Origin: Helicostylum pulchrum
Taxonomy: Eukaryota > Mucoromycota > Mucoromycetes > Mucorales > Mucoraceae
NCBI GenBank assembly: GCA_025677825.1
Contig: JAIXMO010000042.1
Span: 124,001 to 188,000, forward strand
Length of the DNA stretch: 64,000 nucleotides
Direction of reading: 5' to 3'
Notes under the pieces: model-generated
What the model was told of the DNA's origin: nothing
Seen by the model: only the letters and a program-made list of their open reading frames with translations
Databases searched by the model: none
Shown here: positions 22,868 to 35,339 of the stretch, piece by piece
Numbering within the stretch: the stretch's first letter is position 1
Layout of the letters: each line of letters begins with the position of its first letter
Made by a program: the position numbers and the translations under genes

Positions 22868-23995
22868 TTACAAGAAGGCTGCAAAAGCAGTGGCGACAAT
22901 AGATAACAAAGCGGTGGAACCGTAAATAATACGTTTAGTTTGAGCGGAAGAAGAATAAGTATCACTACCTTGAGCATCAGGAGCATTCTTTTCATAAATG
23001 GTACATTGTAATTCGCCAGGAGCAGTATAAGTTACATTGTTCAATTTGGCGGCAATGTCAAGTGCAGTGCCTCTATTATAAAAATCTATTTCTAAAAAGT
23101 TGGGTTGACGCCCAAAGGTTTGTGTACAATCGTTGGCCTGTTTCAAAAGAGAAGTATCACCATTTGTTACATCTGCTGTACCTTTTTGAGGAATCTCAAT
23201 TACTGTTGAGCCCAAATTGAGCGTACCGTATAAAAAGTGGTTCATAACATACATATATCCAGTTTCACTATTGATGCTCGATGGACGGTCAATAACACAG
23301 CTAAATTGAGTTTCGTTATGATTGTCATAGGGAGTTTCAAAGACATAATCCCATTCACGCATCAGCCTAGTAGCGTCATTGTTAGTTACCATAATAACAT
23401 TATTATTTCTATAACAACTAATTTACCAGGGATAGGTTTTAGGATCGGCACCTTCATCCATAAAGTTTACGACTCTTTTACCACTAGAAATCATTTCGGC
23501 TAATGTTGGCCAAGTATAATTATCAGCATTTTGAACATATGTGTAGTCCAAGATACCACTAGCGTTATAAGCAGCAAAGAAATCATCAGGTTCAAAGGAT
23601 CCCAAGTTATTCCACATAATAGTAATTACTTCATTTGGGTTACTCTTGACCCAATTTGAAATGGTAGTTAATGTATCAACAGCTGGTCCCGCGTTTAATA
23701 TACTACACGATGTGTGACAGAGGTAGATGCTATTAGCCGAGTTGGTTGTTGTAGTAGCGTTGCTAGGTCTAATAGCAGATAATTTAAGACCTCTCACGCC
23801 ATCATCAAGTTGGACATTTGTAGGACATAACTGGTTAGATGCTGGATTAGCAACAAATCCGTAAGAGTTATGTGTTAATAAATATGTTAAACTGTTGTAA
23901 GGTTTATCACAGTACTCTGCAAATCCATTACAGAGTTGCTGAGCATTAACAGCTGTAGATAAAATAGCAAGAGCTAGTAAGGTAGGGATATGCAT
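22868..23995 (-). CDS. Secreted, probably GPI-anchored PI-PLC X-domain protein
   Basis: Exons 23427-23995 and 22868-23366; the 60-base intron has a GTAACTAAC branch sequence and rejoins a Trp codon (YPW/LMREW); 355 residues. Signal peptide MHIPTLLALAILSTAVNA. The phosphatidylinositol-specific phospholipase C X-domain core is present: YLLTHNSYGF (first catalytic His), VQLDDGVRGLKL, IYLCHTSC (second His position), and VITIMWNN. There are several Cys and N-glycosylation sites (NAT, NYT). A hydrophobic C-terminus (YGSTALLSIVATAFAAFL) after a Ser-rich stretch suggests GPI attachment. The family cleaves PI or GPI lipids. Extracellular fungal members are poorly characterised, so activity is inferred. 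Confidence 0.85.
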
Positions 23996-24708
23996 TTTTT
24001 TTTTAAAAAAAAATAATAATAATAAAGAAAGCTAAAAAAGAAGGAACTGAATGAAAAAAAAAAAAAAAAAGGTTATTTATGGATCATCGAGATTTTTTCT
24101 TTTTTTTTAGTGTTCCGCCTGAAAAGTTCTGCCAAGTGAATTTAGATTTCAGACCTGATGGAAAAAAAAGCATGCTTTTTTAGTTATTTTCTCTCTTTAT
24201 TTATTTTATGCGCTTTGATATTAAGAATGTATGTAAAGGGGAATATCTTAAGCATAGGCTTACAGCTGCGTATTTAAAACGAACTTGGTGTAGTGCTGTA
24301 TTTCAACTTTATAAGTTAGCCTAAAATAACCCTCTACTGTTAAAAAGATAGTTACCCGAGATGTTGTACTACTTGTTTCTTTTGGGTACTGAAATAGATA
24401 CCGTATACGTGATTAAACGTCATGGATAGAAATAAAAGAAATAGGTACACCCCTTTTTTTTTTAACTGAAAAAATAATAATCTGTATTACGTCAAAAAGA
24501 ACAGTGTTTGTTACTGTTGACGTGCAGGTCTGGAATCATCACGACTGAGTTCTATTTTAGTCAACCACCACCACCACCACCACCACCACCATGCTACCAC
24601 ATTGATAATTACCTTTTATCGCTCTCGATCCCTTTTATTTATTTTTTCTTTTTTCTTTTTTCTTTTCCCCCCTTTTTTACCCTCTTTTGGTTCAAAAAAG
24701 AAAAAAGA
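23996..24708. other. Divergent promoter region between the PLC-like and kinase genes
   Basis: A T/A run (about 23996-24011) abuts the start of the PLC-like gene. A (CCA)n run lies near 24560-24590. Pyrimidine-rich DNA precedes the kinase start. The two genes diverge, so both promoters probably lie here. Confidence 0.5.
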
Positions 24709-27416
24709 ATGAGCTTGTTGGTACCTCAAGATTCAATTGGTAAACAACATTGTTTAGCAAAACATTGGTTGGAATCTATACTTCAACACCCACTACCAAC
24801 AGACGATTTGTATACCAGTTTAAAAGACGGAATATACCTTTACGAGTCAGTAAAAATAAAGTAATAAATAGTTATTATGGGTGTATTAAAAGTTAAAAAG
24901 TAGAATAATACAACAAATTGAAAATAACGAACAAACAATCTTTTATCATCTCCCGGTAAATTATTTAATTACTTTTTCTTTTATATGTGAGTAGGGACCA
25001 TATAGGAGGAAGACTTCTAACCATTTCTCTCTTTCTCTCTCTTTTTCTATTTCTCTCTTTTTTTTTTTTTTTTTTTGTATACGTGCTTATTAGGAAGATA
25101 GGGTTAAACAATTCTTGAAATCGACAAAAGCAGTAAGTCTACATAACATACAGCAGAATAGAAAGAAAAAAAAAATATATTTACTTAATTAAAATCAGTT
25201 TGGTCTGCAATCGTCCGACTTATTTAGTGTCAATGATTTGATTAATGGAGAAAATATGAATAATGTAAGATTTTTTTTTTGTTACCTGTGCATTTTAACC
25301 CTTTTTTTTTTGTTGGTGTACACTCCTTTTTTCTGATTCTTATATAAAAATCTCTCTCTCTCTCTTTATTTTTTTTTTTTTTCTTTTTTTCTCTTGTATT
25401 TTTTTTTCTTCTGTAGGTTGTTTCAACTATTTTAATTTTAGCGCATACTTATTCTTTTAAAAGATTTGCAGGCAAATCAATATCATTTTTACCCAAAAGA
25501 TCCCAATCTTATAATTTTGGAGTTGCCATAAAAGAAAGCAGCATTCAAAGATCCAACAGCGAAAACTTAATATTTGATAACGACAGTTTAAACATGAAAA
25601 GCAGTACAAGTCAACAGGGGTCAAAGGAGAAGAAGGAGATGAAGAAACAAAACATTGAGGAGATTACTGCTATTAACAATTGGGATCCACCATTTGATAT
25701 CCAAAGACCCAACTGTATACCTGGATATGGTCCCTATACCATTGACAACTTTAAAAACGACGATGATGATGATAATGATTACGATGAAGATGACAACGAA
25801 TACGAGTACGGATTATCACAACCTTCTATCCATTCATTTGATGAAGAAGACATGTTTGATACTAAAAAGAGTAATACACCTTCTTCTTCTGGTGATAGCG
25901 GTTATGGTACGACAAGAAGAAAATCTAATAATAGCAACAAAAAAGTGCAAGATTTATTTGAAGCTTTATTTGCTCCTGTTACTCCTCCAACTGTAAAGCA
26001 ACCACCATCATTAAAAATACAGCCATCTTCAAGTCTTAGTAATACCGTACCTCATTCCGGTGTAAATAGCAAATTATCCTTGTTATTTTCTAAAAAAGTA
26101 GATCCTCATTATGTCAAATATCAAACTTGGTCAAATAACCAACACCAGAAATCTGCTGTAATTACAAATTTATCTACTCCACTAAAGAAAGGAACAAGTG
26201 TTCGTAGACCTCATGAAGAAAGTCTTTTCAAGTCTTTACCTCCAATTATTAAAGTAGAAAAAGAAATTCCTGATTCATTAACAAGAAGACCAACACGTAA
26301 TAGAAGAAGAACTGATGCATCTATACTTCAACCTACAGCTATCCTTTCTTCGACTACTACTAACACTACTACTACTAATACTAATAGTAGCAAACGAAAT
26401 AAGCATGTTAGGTGCAAATCAATAGGTTCGACACAAGATATGAAGCCTTCTGTCGCATCTCCCATTGATCCAGCAGCAGATATTTTAGATCATTTTGATG
26501 AAAAGGGAACATTAACCGCGCGATATGTAAGTATAATGCACAAATAAATGAGCACTTGTACTCACCCGACAATAGAGACTAGGAAATGTGATTGGAAAAG
26601 GACATTTCGGAACAGTATTCAGAGCATTGGATTTACTATCAGGAAAAACAGTAGCTATAAAGCAAATCAGTTTAAAAGATTCCCGAAAGAGTGACATAGA
26701 AGATATGATGCAAGAAGCTACTTTACTAAGCTCTCTTACGCACACAAATATTGTTAAATACGAAGGATTTATACAAACGCATGAACACATGAATATAGTT
26801 TTGGAATTCGTCGAAAACGGTTCACTCCTCAATACTTTAAAATCTTTTGGTAATGCTTTACCGGAACATTTAGTAGCTAGTTATTGTCAACGTATTTTGG
26901 AAGGCTTGACTTATTTACATAAGCAAGATGTTGTTCACTGTGATTTGAAGGCTGCAAATATACTGACGACAAAGTCTGGTGATGTCAAGTTATCAGATTT
27001 TGGTGTTTCACTTAATTTGAAATTGAAAAATCATGAAGATAGCTTAGTATCTGGAACACCTTTTTGGAGTAAGTTCTTTTTTTATTTATTTTATTATTCT
27101 GATTGATTAACAAATATTGTTTTTTTAACAGTGTCACCAGAAGTAATTGAATTGAAAGGAGCGTCAGTTCAATCGGATATATGGTATAAACACATTTATA
27201 TACATCTTTTTTTGTATCTAATTCATGCCAAAATTTATAACAGGTCATTAGGTTGCACAGTAATTGAATTATGTACAGGAAAGCCACCTTATGCAGATTT
27301 GATTACAATGACTGCCATGTTTAAGATTGTAGAAGAAGACTGTCCGCCATTACCAGCTAACATTTCGGATGTAAGTGAATGCATGTCATTTATCGAGTAT
27401 TCTTCTTATATTTAAT

Positions 27417-27450
<34 letters not shown>

Positions 27451-28536
27451 GATTTAGAAAACTTTTTAAAACTTTGTTTTAAAAAGAATCCAGTTGAAAG
27501 ACCTACAGCACAGCATTTATTATATCATCCATGGGTAACTCAACAACCTGTTACGACTACACCACTTGTCAGTCCTATTATACCCAAACCAGAAACAAGA
27601 AATAATAGTACTATACTCGATAGCTATTTAAAAAAGAATACCCAAAAAGACGATAAGATTATTATTGATACATCTAGAGAATATAATTCTCCACCTGTTC
27701 CTCGATGCTCTCCTATACCTCCTAATACTACTGCTACTGCTACTACTACTACTACCCCTCCTCATCATTCATTATCACCAAAGGATCATTCATTGCCGTC
27801 ATTTCAATCAAAGAGTTTGTTTGCAAATAAGTTTAGTCAACGTCAACGTGGAGAAGGTGCTTTATTAACTAGGCAGTCTATGCCAGTAGTATCAAACCAA
27901 TTCCAACAACAACAGCAACAAAAACAACAGGAACAACAGGCAGGTTTATCACCTCATGTACATAATTTAATAGAATGTTCTTTTCCAAAAGGTAAATGGT
28001 TTATATAAAACAATGAAAATTACAATAGAAAAAAAAAACTAATCAATAACTATAAAAAAAATAGGGGCTGGTAAATGTAAAGTATGCAGTAATCATATTA
28101 AACACGATGCTTTAGTATGCAAAGGTAATAATTTAAAATGCGACAAGAAAGAAAACTATTCTTGACAACTATTATATAATAGATTTCTGTGGTTATATTT
28201 GTCATAAACAATGCAAAGTAATTAATGTAAGTAATTAGAGCTCTTTTTTTTTTTCTTTCTTTTTGTTCCCTATTTAATTCTTTTATTATGTGTACATAGA
28301 CCTTCAATGGAGGTAGACGTAGAGCGAGTGATCAACGTTCACCTTCACTTGCTATGGGACCCACCCCAAGATCATCCGTGTCTTCTCAATTACGTGAAAA
28401 GTTTTCGTTTTCAAGAATATTATCAAAACCTCATCATGAGCTAGATGATATCATTGAAGATAATACTTTAGTTTCAACCACTTTGAAATCACGAAGCTCC
28501 TCGTGGTGGAAAAAGAATAAACAAACCAACTTTTAA
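24709..28536 (+). CDS. CH domain-STE-type protein kinase-C1 domain protein
   Basis: Exons read: 24709-24849, 25094-25132, 25199-25264, 25417-26526, 26576-27068, 27132-27183, 27244-27370, 27451-27991, 28065-28124, 28183-28226, 28300-28536; about 969 residues. The N-terminus resembles a calponin-homology domain ([40 protein letters not shown]); a further small exon may lie at 24850-25093. A long disordered acidic/Ser-rich linker follows. The kinase domain has [14 protein letters not shown] (Lys), [10 protein letters not shown] (Asp), SDFGVS and GTPFWMSPEVI, typical of the STE group near Cdc7/SepH and MAPKKK. HCD in place of HRD is common in this group and is not damage. The tail has poly-Gln and a Cys-rich C1-like finger (CKVCSNHI...CGYICHKQC). 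Inferred role: septation or cytoskeletal signalling. Confidence 0.85.
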
Positions 28537-28609
28537 TAAAATACATACACACACACCTCCTTTTTTTCGATACAGTTTAATTCTTTTTTATTTTGATATC
28601 ATTTCGGTA

Positions 28610-28843
28610 CTATAGTTTACTAAAACTGGTACTGGTATATCCAAAAAACATGGGACTCATAGCAGATGCATTAAATTCTTGTGGGGGCATATTTTGATAG
28701 TGAGGTAGTTGGTTTGAGTATCTATTATTTATCCCTTGAAACGCAGGATGTATTTGTTGAAATGGAACCTGCAATGGAGGCGAACGGTGAATGTTCCTTG
28801 TTGGAATGTTGCTGTTACCATTATTTGAAGAATTGTTGTTCAT
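28610..28843 (-). CDS. Small Asn/Pro/Gln-rich hypothetical protein
   Basis: A 77-residue ORF starting MNNNSSNNGNSNIPTRN and ending FFGYTSTSFSKL, convergent with the kinase gene and only about 75 bases past its stop. Low-complexity polar composition; no signal peptide or domain. It may be real or chance. Confidence 0.4.
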   Translation of the reverse strand: MNNNSSNNGNSNIPTRNIHRSPPLQVPFQQIHPAFQGINNRYSNQLPHYQNMPPQEFNASAMSPMFFGYTSTSFSKL

Positions 28844-29740
28844 TATAATCTCGCTCTTTCTTTTTTTCTTTTTTAAGCTGTAAAATTTGGGTGAGAAAAA
28901 AGAGAGAGAGGGAGAGACAGAAAGCTTATGACAAATGTATATGAAACCATTTCCTGTAGCACGGCGGCGCTTTAACGTGGATATTCTTCTCCTTTTTATG
29001 TGCTAATTTGCAAGATCCTTCACTGTTGTATATAGCATCATATCATCATGTACTCCTCCGTAATAGTAATAATACTAGGTACACATCGCCAGGTGATATA
29101 ATACCCAAATTTGACAGCACAATTCTCTCACACTCATAAGCATAAACATACGTATACATACAATTTACTTGTATACTGAAGGGTTCCTACATATAAAAAA
29201 AACAGAGTCTTGATTTGAATTTTGAGAAGAAAAAAAATGTACAATGACAATGCATTATTCTGTCGATTCAACACAGAATTCTGTATCGATTTGGATGATC
29301 TTCCAGCCAAGATAATCTAGCTCACAAAACGAAAAAAAAAAGGGTCTTTATAAGATGTGAAAATGTGTGCGCTAATGTCAAAGCGCTAAAAAAAAAGAAC
29401 AAAATCCTTTCGTAATACAGTATTGTAGATTTAGATGTGTTCAGCATAAAGGTAATGTATACATACTTTTTTTTTTAAGGGAGATTAAATATAAAGGTGC
29501 ATTTTGTTTATTTCAAAATCAAGCTTTTCATATTTTAGGGAGCTTATCCTCGTTTCCTTTTTGTTAAACCACAGTAGTTTTTATAAAAAGTAAAATAGAT
29601 CATTTGAACAAGATGCTTTTTAGTGTATTAAACATGATCTTTTGATTTTAATAACCCTTAGAAAAAAAAAACTCCTTGTTTTCTTACTAACTAGACAAAC
29701 TGGCAGCTGTAAACATGTCAAATTCTTTTATAAAGCTGTA

Positions 29741-29786
<46 letters not shown>

Positions 29787-29864
29787 TTTAATATATAGAA
29801 GTTAAACTAAAACATCATGAACTTTACTGTTATTTTAACTAAGGCCGTATATAAAGCTTTTTTT
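28844..29864. other. Intergenic with A43 tract
   Basis: No gene seen. An uninterrupted run of 43 A residues lies at 29742-29784; no retrogene is recognisable upstream of it. Confidence 0.6.
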
Positions 29865-30149
29865 TTATTGTCGTTCTTGTTCGCTTTCTTCTTGAAAAAA
29901 GAATTCATCATCTAAATCAAATGCGTCGTTAAGATCAAATAAAAGTACAATAACAAAAAGCATGGGTAAAACAACTTTGGGTCTCATGACCTGCTTTGTG
30001 AATTGAACAACTATGCTTCCAAAGTAAGAGGGTGATTGTACTAGAGGTGCAGAAGAACTTGTTGCTGCTGTCGCTGCTGCTGCTGCGATCACTCGTGAAC
30101 TCACATATCGATATGGAAACATTGAAAATCCTCCTCCATTCGCTGACAT
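29865..30149 (-). CDS. Small single-pass membrane protein, unknown
   Basis: 94 residues from the ATG at 30149 (MSANGGGFSMFPYRY). The polar, Ala-rich N-terminal half includes AAAAATAATSSSAP. One hydrophobic segment (VVLPMLFVIVLLFDL) precedes an acidic C-terminus (DLDDEFFFQEESEQERQ). The ORF extends upstream but that part is hydrophobic and A/T-driven, so I chose this start. It lies 160 bases past the stop of UBA1 on the same strand. No family recognised; a tail-anchored orientation is inferred. Confidence 0.55.
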   Translation of the reverse strand: MSANGGGFSMFPYRYVSSRVIAAAAATAATSSSAPLVQSPSYFGSIVVQFTKQVMRPKVVLPMLFVIVLLFDLNDAFDLDDEFFFQEESEQERQ

Positions 30150-30308
30150 GTTATCTATTTCTTTTTTCTTTTTTACTGAGAGAAAAAAAAAATATGTAAA
30201 AAGTGTAGCAAACAATTTAATAAAGAAAGCGATATCAAATAAACTGGGTTTAAAGCAAATTGATGCCAAAAAAAAAAAAAATATGTTTTATTTTAAAAAA
30301 GGAAAAAG

Positions 30309-33300
30309 TTATTGTCTGATCTTGACTCTAACATAAGGAACATCAACGTCCTCATCATCAGCGTCGTTAACACAGATTTCAAAGATTAAAGACTTGACAT
30401 AAGCAGGAATAGGTTTCTTTGATACAGTTTCAACAACCTTGGATAACTTCATATTTAATCTTTCAGCAGCCTTCTTCTTATTCATAAAGAAAGAGTAAAC
30501 CATCGAGACACCAGAAGAAACCATAGTGACTTCCAATTTATGTTCGTTTTGGAAATAATCAATGAATTCTTGCAAGGTCATATCTCTATCGATATCAAAG
30601 CGATCCCATAAACTAAACTTGATACCATTGTATTCAAGTTCGGGCATAGCAATAGGTTCAGAGAAACCAAAGAATGGTAAAGCCAAATTGACAAATCCGT
30701 TCTTATATTTCTCCAAATCCTTCTTACCGTCAATAATCTTGTAGAGTTCAAGACAGACAAGACCAGTCACCATAGCAGTTGTAGTTGCAATAGCAGGGAT
30801 AATCTTACCAGCAATAAACTTGGTCTTGTAACGATCGGCAGGTGCAATACCGTAGTTCATAGCACGCAAGTTGGATGCGGCTGTAATGAAATCAATATGA
30901 TGGTTGGAGTCATCATCCTTTTCAAATTCGGCAGGTTGTAAACGGAAGTTACCAACTTGAGCAGGTGATGGCAAGTTAGCAATAACATCATCTAAACTAT
31001 CGTTTCCATTATCGTTATCAACATTTTCATTTTCTTGGACTTGAATCTTGACACCTTCTTTAGGCTTAAATTCAGGAACAATAATGTTATCAAGTTCCTT
31101 ACGGAAATAACTATCATCGTTCTCCCCCTTAATACCATAGTTAAAAGCGTGCAAGTTGGCAGCATCAATAACAAAATCAAGATGAGCACGGTTATTGACA
31201 TCAAATGTAAGCGGTGTAGGCGCACGCTTAGGTCCAGACCAGAACAATTGACCAGTAGATGTAACGGCATCAGGAGGGAAATTGAACAACAATTGACGAA
31301 TGGTGTTACTGAACAAATCTTCAAACTTGAGACGAGCCCAAGCAACACAATCAGCAAAGTTGGCTGGCTTATCGTTTGTCAAATAATTGGAAACGGTTTC
31401 AATGGTTTCCTTGGCAGTACCACCTTGCTTTAAAGTAGCTTCAACAAAGTTGGGTTGGGTCAAGTATAAGTTGACGTTATCTGCAGGTTGCTTAAAGTAA
31501 CCTTCAAATAAATCACGAGCCCATTGAATGGTATGCTCAATGGCATTGGGGAAGTTCTTGAGGGTACAGATAGGAATAGACTTCTCAGGAGGGTCTTGAG
31601 ATGAAGAGTAAGATTCGGTTAAGAAGGGAAGAATCACTTGAGTATTACCCTTGGTACCAAGTGTACCAGACTCTAAAAGAGGTTTGCGGTAGTAAACGCA
31701 TCTTCTGTCCATATATTTACGAGCTTCAACGTTATCAAGAGCATTGGTAACACCGTCTAATGACTCAAAGAAGTCATCGTCATAAATGTTCTCAGTTTCA
31801 GGACCAACACGTTCTTGATGAATAGTGATATGGTTTAATAAATCAGGATTCATCTTGGTTACAGCAGCAGAAGCACATTCAGACTTCAATTTCTACACTC
31901 ATAAAAAAACACAGATAAATATTATTTTTTTGCTTGAGCAATTTTTTTTTTTTTACTTACACCAACATCGGTAGATCTAAACAAGAATTGTCTGTTCAAG
32001 TTACTTTTTTCGATTGTATCCATATCAGTAATGGTTAAATGACCTTTAGGACCACTACCTAAACCCATCAAAGCCCAATTCTTGAGCATTTCACAACCAA
32101 TAGCACCAGCACCAACAAGGAACTCATTGGTGTTTGCAATCTTTTCTTGGAAGGCCTTACCAAACACAGCAATTTGACCATCATAACGAGAACCGATAGG
32201 AGCACAAAGCTCTTCAGTTAAAGGAACACTTTCGGGGAGTGCCTCAAGGGCATCAAAGTACATGTATTGATGAATAGGACTGAATTTACCACTAACGGCT
32301 TTCAAGACCTCTTGAGCAGCTAAACCACCAAGAACAGCAACCATAGGAGCCAACTCACCAGCAGATTGGTATGCTAATTCCTTGACCAACTTTTCATCTA
32401 ATTCAGGTTTTTCATCAACGGATGCAACAAGAGCTTGAGTTTGCTCAAAGACCTCGGTAGCATCAGCTTCATTTCTAGGCTTAGGGTAACGACCGTGCTT
32501 TTCAACAAAGGTAGATAAAGCTTGGAAGGCAAGGTGTAATTGCATAGGGCGATCAAATTTGGCAAAATCAGATACCAAGAATTCAGGTTGAGTTAAGGAT
32601 TCATTCATGGATTTGAAATCGACGTATTTGGGCATCTTGACTTGTGTGAATAATCCGCCGTTGGTGTATTCGCCAAAGTTGGAGGTATCGCCAATACTGA
32701 AACTGTAGGGTCCAAATACTTTAATAGGGCGGGGTTCAATATCGTTCAATTCGGTCATGCCTTGAATCTCTTTAAAGGTCACGTAATCACCGTCTTCTAA
32801 ACCATGACGGACTTCGTCTAAACAAGTAACAATACCTTCTTCTTCCTAATCTCTCTTTCATATCAATATACATATTATTTGTGTGTGTGTATGTGTATGT
32901 ATATACTTTACCCTGGAGACGTTGGCAATCATACCGTGTAAAGCTTCTTCACCAGTAGTATCAATAACTTCAAATTTAGATCCAAAATCATTAAAGATAC
33001 GACTATAATAAAATTTAGTCCCTTTTTCTTTTTTGTATGCAGATATATTTTCTCTTACCCAAAGAGACCACGAACTTCAGTAGAGGTAAAGTGAATGTTA
33101 TTGGCGTGACAAATTTCAGAAATAGCCAATTGCTTTGATAAAGGCATCTCAGTAATAACTACAACCTTGTACTTTTTCAATTCTTCCTCGGTTAATTCAC
33201 CTTCACAAAGGTTAACAGGAACGTATTGATTCAATTCAGCTAATTTAGGTTGAGTGACCTTTGCGCGTGGTTGACCAATATCTTGTTCGGTCAAGTAAAA

Positions 33301-33749
33301 CTATTGTATTTTTTGGGTAAGAATATATCGATTTTATAATATATATTTTTTTAGTACGTACTTGAGCTGATAAATCAGAAATTTCGACAGGTGTAGGGTC
33401 CCAGAGAGTGACACTCTTGACACCAGCCAAAACAACATTTTTAGCTAAAAGATAAAGAAAAGGAAAGGGGGGGGGGTCATACGATTAAAAAAATATTCTA
33501 TAGTTGAAATATTCTATTTTTTTAATCTTACCAATCTCAACACCAAGACCCTTTAAACCAACAACTAAAACATGAGCAATACTCATCTTTTTCATGGCGT
33601 CATGGCCCAAGACGTAACTAAAAAAAAAAATAACGCGTGAGAAATAGACACTCTTTGTTTTAAAAAGGAAAAAGTAGTACTTACAGTTGACGAGAGTACA
33701 AACCTTCGTCAATAGTTTGTTCAGAATCAACATTCATATTATTAGACAT
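30309..33749 (-). CDS. UBA1: Ubiquitin-activating enzyme E1
   Basis: Seven exons: 33685-33749, 33532-33617, 33362-33444, 33059-33300, 32912-33002, 31961-32845, 30309-31892; 1011 residues, normal for the family. It uses ATP to adenylate ubiquitin and then holds it as a Cys thioester for E2 enzymes (cytosol and nucleus). The inactive adenylation half includes [16 protein letters not shown]. The active half has the nucleotide-binding [17 protein letters not shown] followed by [19 protein letters not shown]. The catalytic Cys lies in [19 protein letters not shown] (second catalytic Cys half-domain). The C-terminal ubiquitin-fold domain ends near YVRVKIRQ. All splice junctions keep frame. No sign of damage. 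Confidence 0.97.
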
Positions 33750-33926
33750 TTTCTAATTAACTTAATAACAAAGAAAAAAAAAAAGAAATAAATAGAACAA
33801 AAAAAATAACTTTTATGTAGTTTTCAAACGTAAATTTTTTACGTCATTGCCCTTCTTTAAGTGTATGTAGACAGTATCATTACAAATATGTTTTTATGAG
33901 TACGAAGGAACGCTTTATTTATTTAT

Positions 33927-34744
33927 TTATAATTCAGCATGTTCAATAACATCAACGGGTAAGACACCAGAATCAGCAATAACAATATCAACCTTGGGCT
34001 TATCACCATATCTATTATATACATGTTAACTATCTCTCTCTCTTATCCTACATGTATAAAAAAATCACTTACCCCTTGGGAGTCTTTTCAATGGCCTCAA
34101 CAACATCCATACCTTCAATAACCTTACCAAATACAACATGCTTACCATCTAACCAAGAGGTCTTTACAGTAGTAATGAAGAATTGAGAACCGTTAGAGTT
34201 AGGACCAGCATTAGCCATAGAAAGAACACCCTACATAAAGAAAAACATGTCAAAAAACATATTTCCCTATTATTATTATTGTCATATACTTACAGGACCA
34301 GTATGTCTTAACTTGAAGTTCTCATCAGCAAACTTATCACCATAAATAGACTTTCCGCCAGTACCGTTACCCTTGGTGAAATCACCACCTTGAATCATAA
34401 ACTTCTCAATAACACGATGGAACTTGGATCCCTTATAACCAAAACCCTTTTCACCAGTAGCTAATTGCTTGAAGTTTTCGGCAGTCTCGGGAACAGTCTT
34501 ACCGTATAAACCGATAACAATACGGCCAAGGTTTTCATCTCCTTGCTTAATGTCAAAGTAGACTTTTTTAAAAAAAAAAGTGTTAGTTTATATATTTATT
34601 TACACAGAACAAAAAAAAAAAAACGCGTGGAAATAAGTTACCCTTGTCAGTGATAAGAGGACCAACAGTGGCAGAAACATAGTTAAATGTTGTAAGTGCA
34701 AGAAGCACAGTTAAAAGAAGTGCTGTAAAGTTAAAACGAGACAT
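33927..34744 (-). CDS. ER cyclophilin (peptidyl-prolyl cis-trans isomerase B type)
   Basis: Four exons, 34642-34744, 34294-34562, 34073-34230, 33927-34011; 204 residues. Signal peptide [20 protein letters not shown]. The cyclophilin fold is complete: [16 protein letters not shown] (catalytic Arg), [13 protein letters not shown], and [10 protein letters not shown] (active-site Trp, His). It ends VIEHAEL; the final HAEL resembles the HDEL/KDEL retention signal with Ala in the second position, so it is probably kept in the ER lumen to help proline isomerisation during folding. It shares a 177-base divergent-free gap with UBA1 on the same strand. Confidence 0.95.
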
Positions 34745-35297
34745 TTTTTTTTGGGGGAAAAAAAGAAAAAAAGAAAGTTGATTAGGGAAAGTGGGTTAAA
34801 TACCAATATCTTGTTGTGTTACAGGTGTTTTTTTATTAACCAATAATGAGGTGCTTTGTATCTCTGAGTTTCTAACAAACAATTGGACCTTCTCTTTCTT
34901 TTAAAAATGGTAAAAACTATGGAAGAATAATCTCAAGTATGGGAGAGAGAATAGTTTGAAGTAAAGGGGAGTGTGTGCGTATGTGTTGATTTTTTTTTTG
35001 GGGGGGGGGGGTAACTAGGTATGAAAAACCTAGTGGTTCCCATTTTGTAAACTGTAGAAGTTTCCTATCAAAAAGGTACGCGTCGTACATTAACAAAATA
35101 CGTATGGGTTTAAGAGTCATATCGTACTAAGTTTGCATATGCAGAAAGTACAAGGTTTTGGCATGCTATCCGTATCTACTGCAGACAGCACTCATTTTCT
35201 TAATGCGAATTAAAGAATTATTTTGATCCAGTAAAAGCGTAACACATATCTTTATTTTTACGGCAAGGTTTTTATATATTGTGGTATATCTGAACTA

Positions 35298-35339
35298 GCT
35301 ACGCTCGGCGGAGTCGTCGCTCTGCAGGTTTAGAGACTT
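35298..35339 (-). repeat. Dispersed 42-bp repeat, copy B
   Basis: Reverse-strand match to 17211-17252, differing at four positions. The shared core includes GACGACTCCG and CGAGCGTAGC. Confidence 0.75.

Noticed and set aside
26927..26960. HCD in place of HRD in the kinase catalytic loop as a possible lesion
   Set aside because: [11 protein letters not shown] is normal for STE/Cdc7-like kinases; Lys, Asp and DFG are all present.
29742..29784. A43 tract as the tail of a processed retrogene
   Set aside because: No coding remnant or target-site duplication is visible beside it; simple homopolymer expansion is enough.
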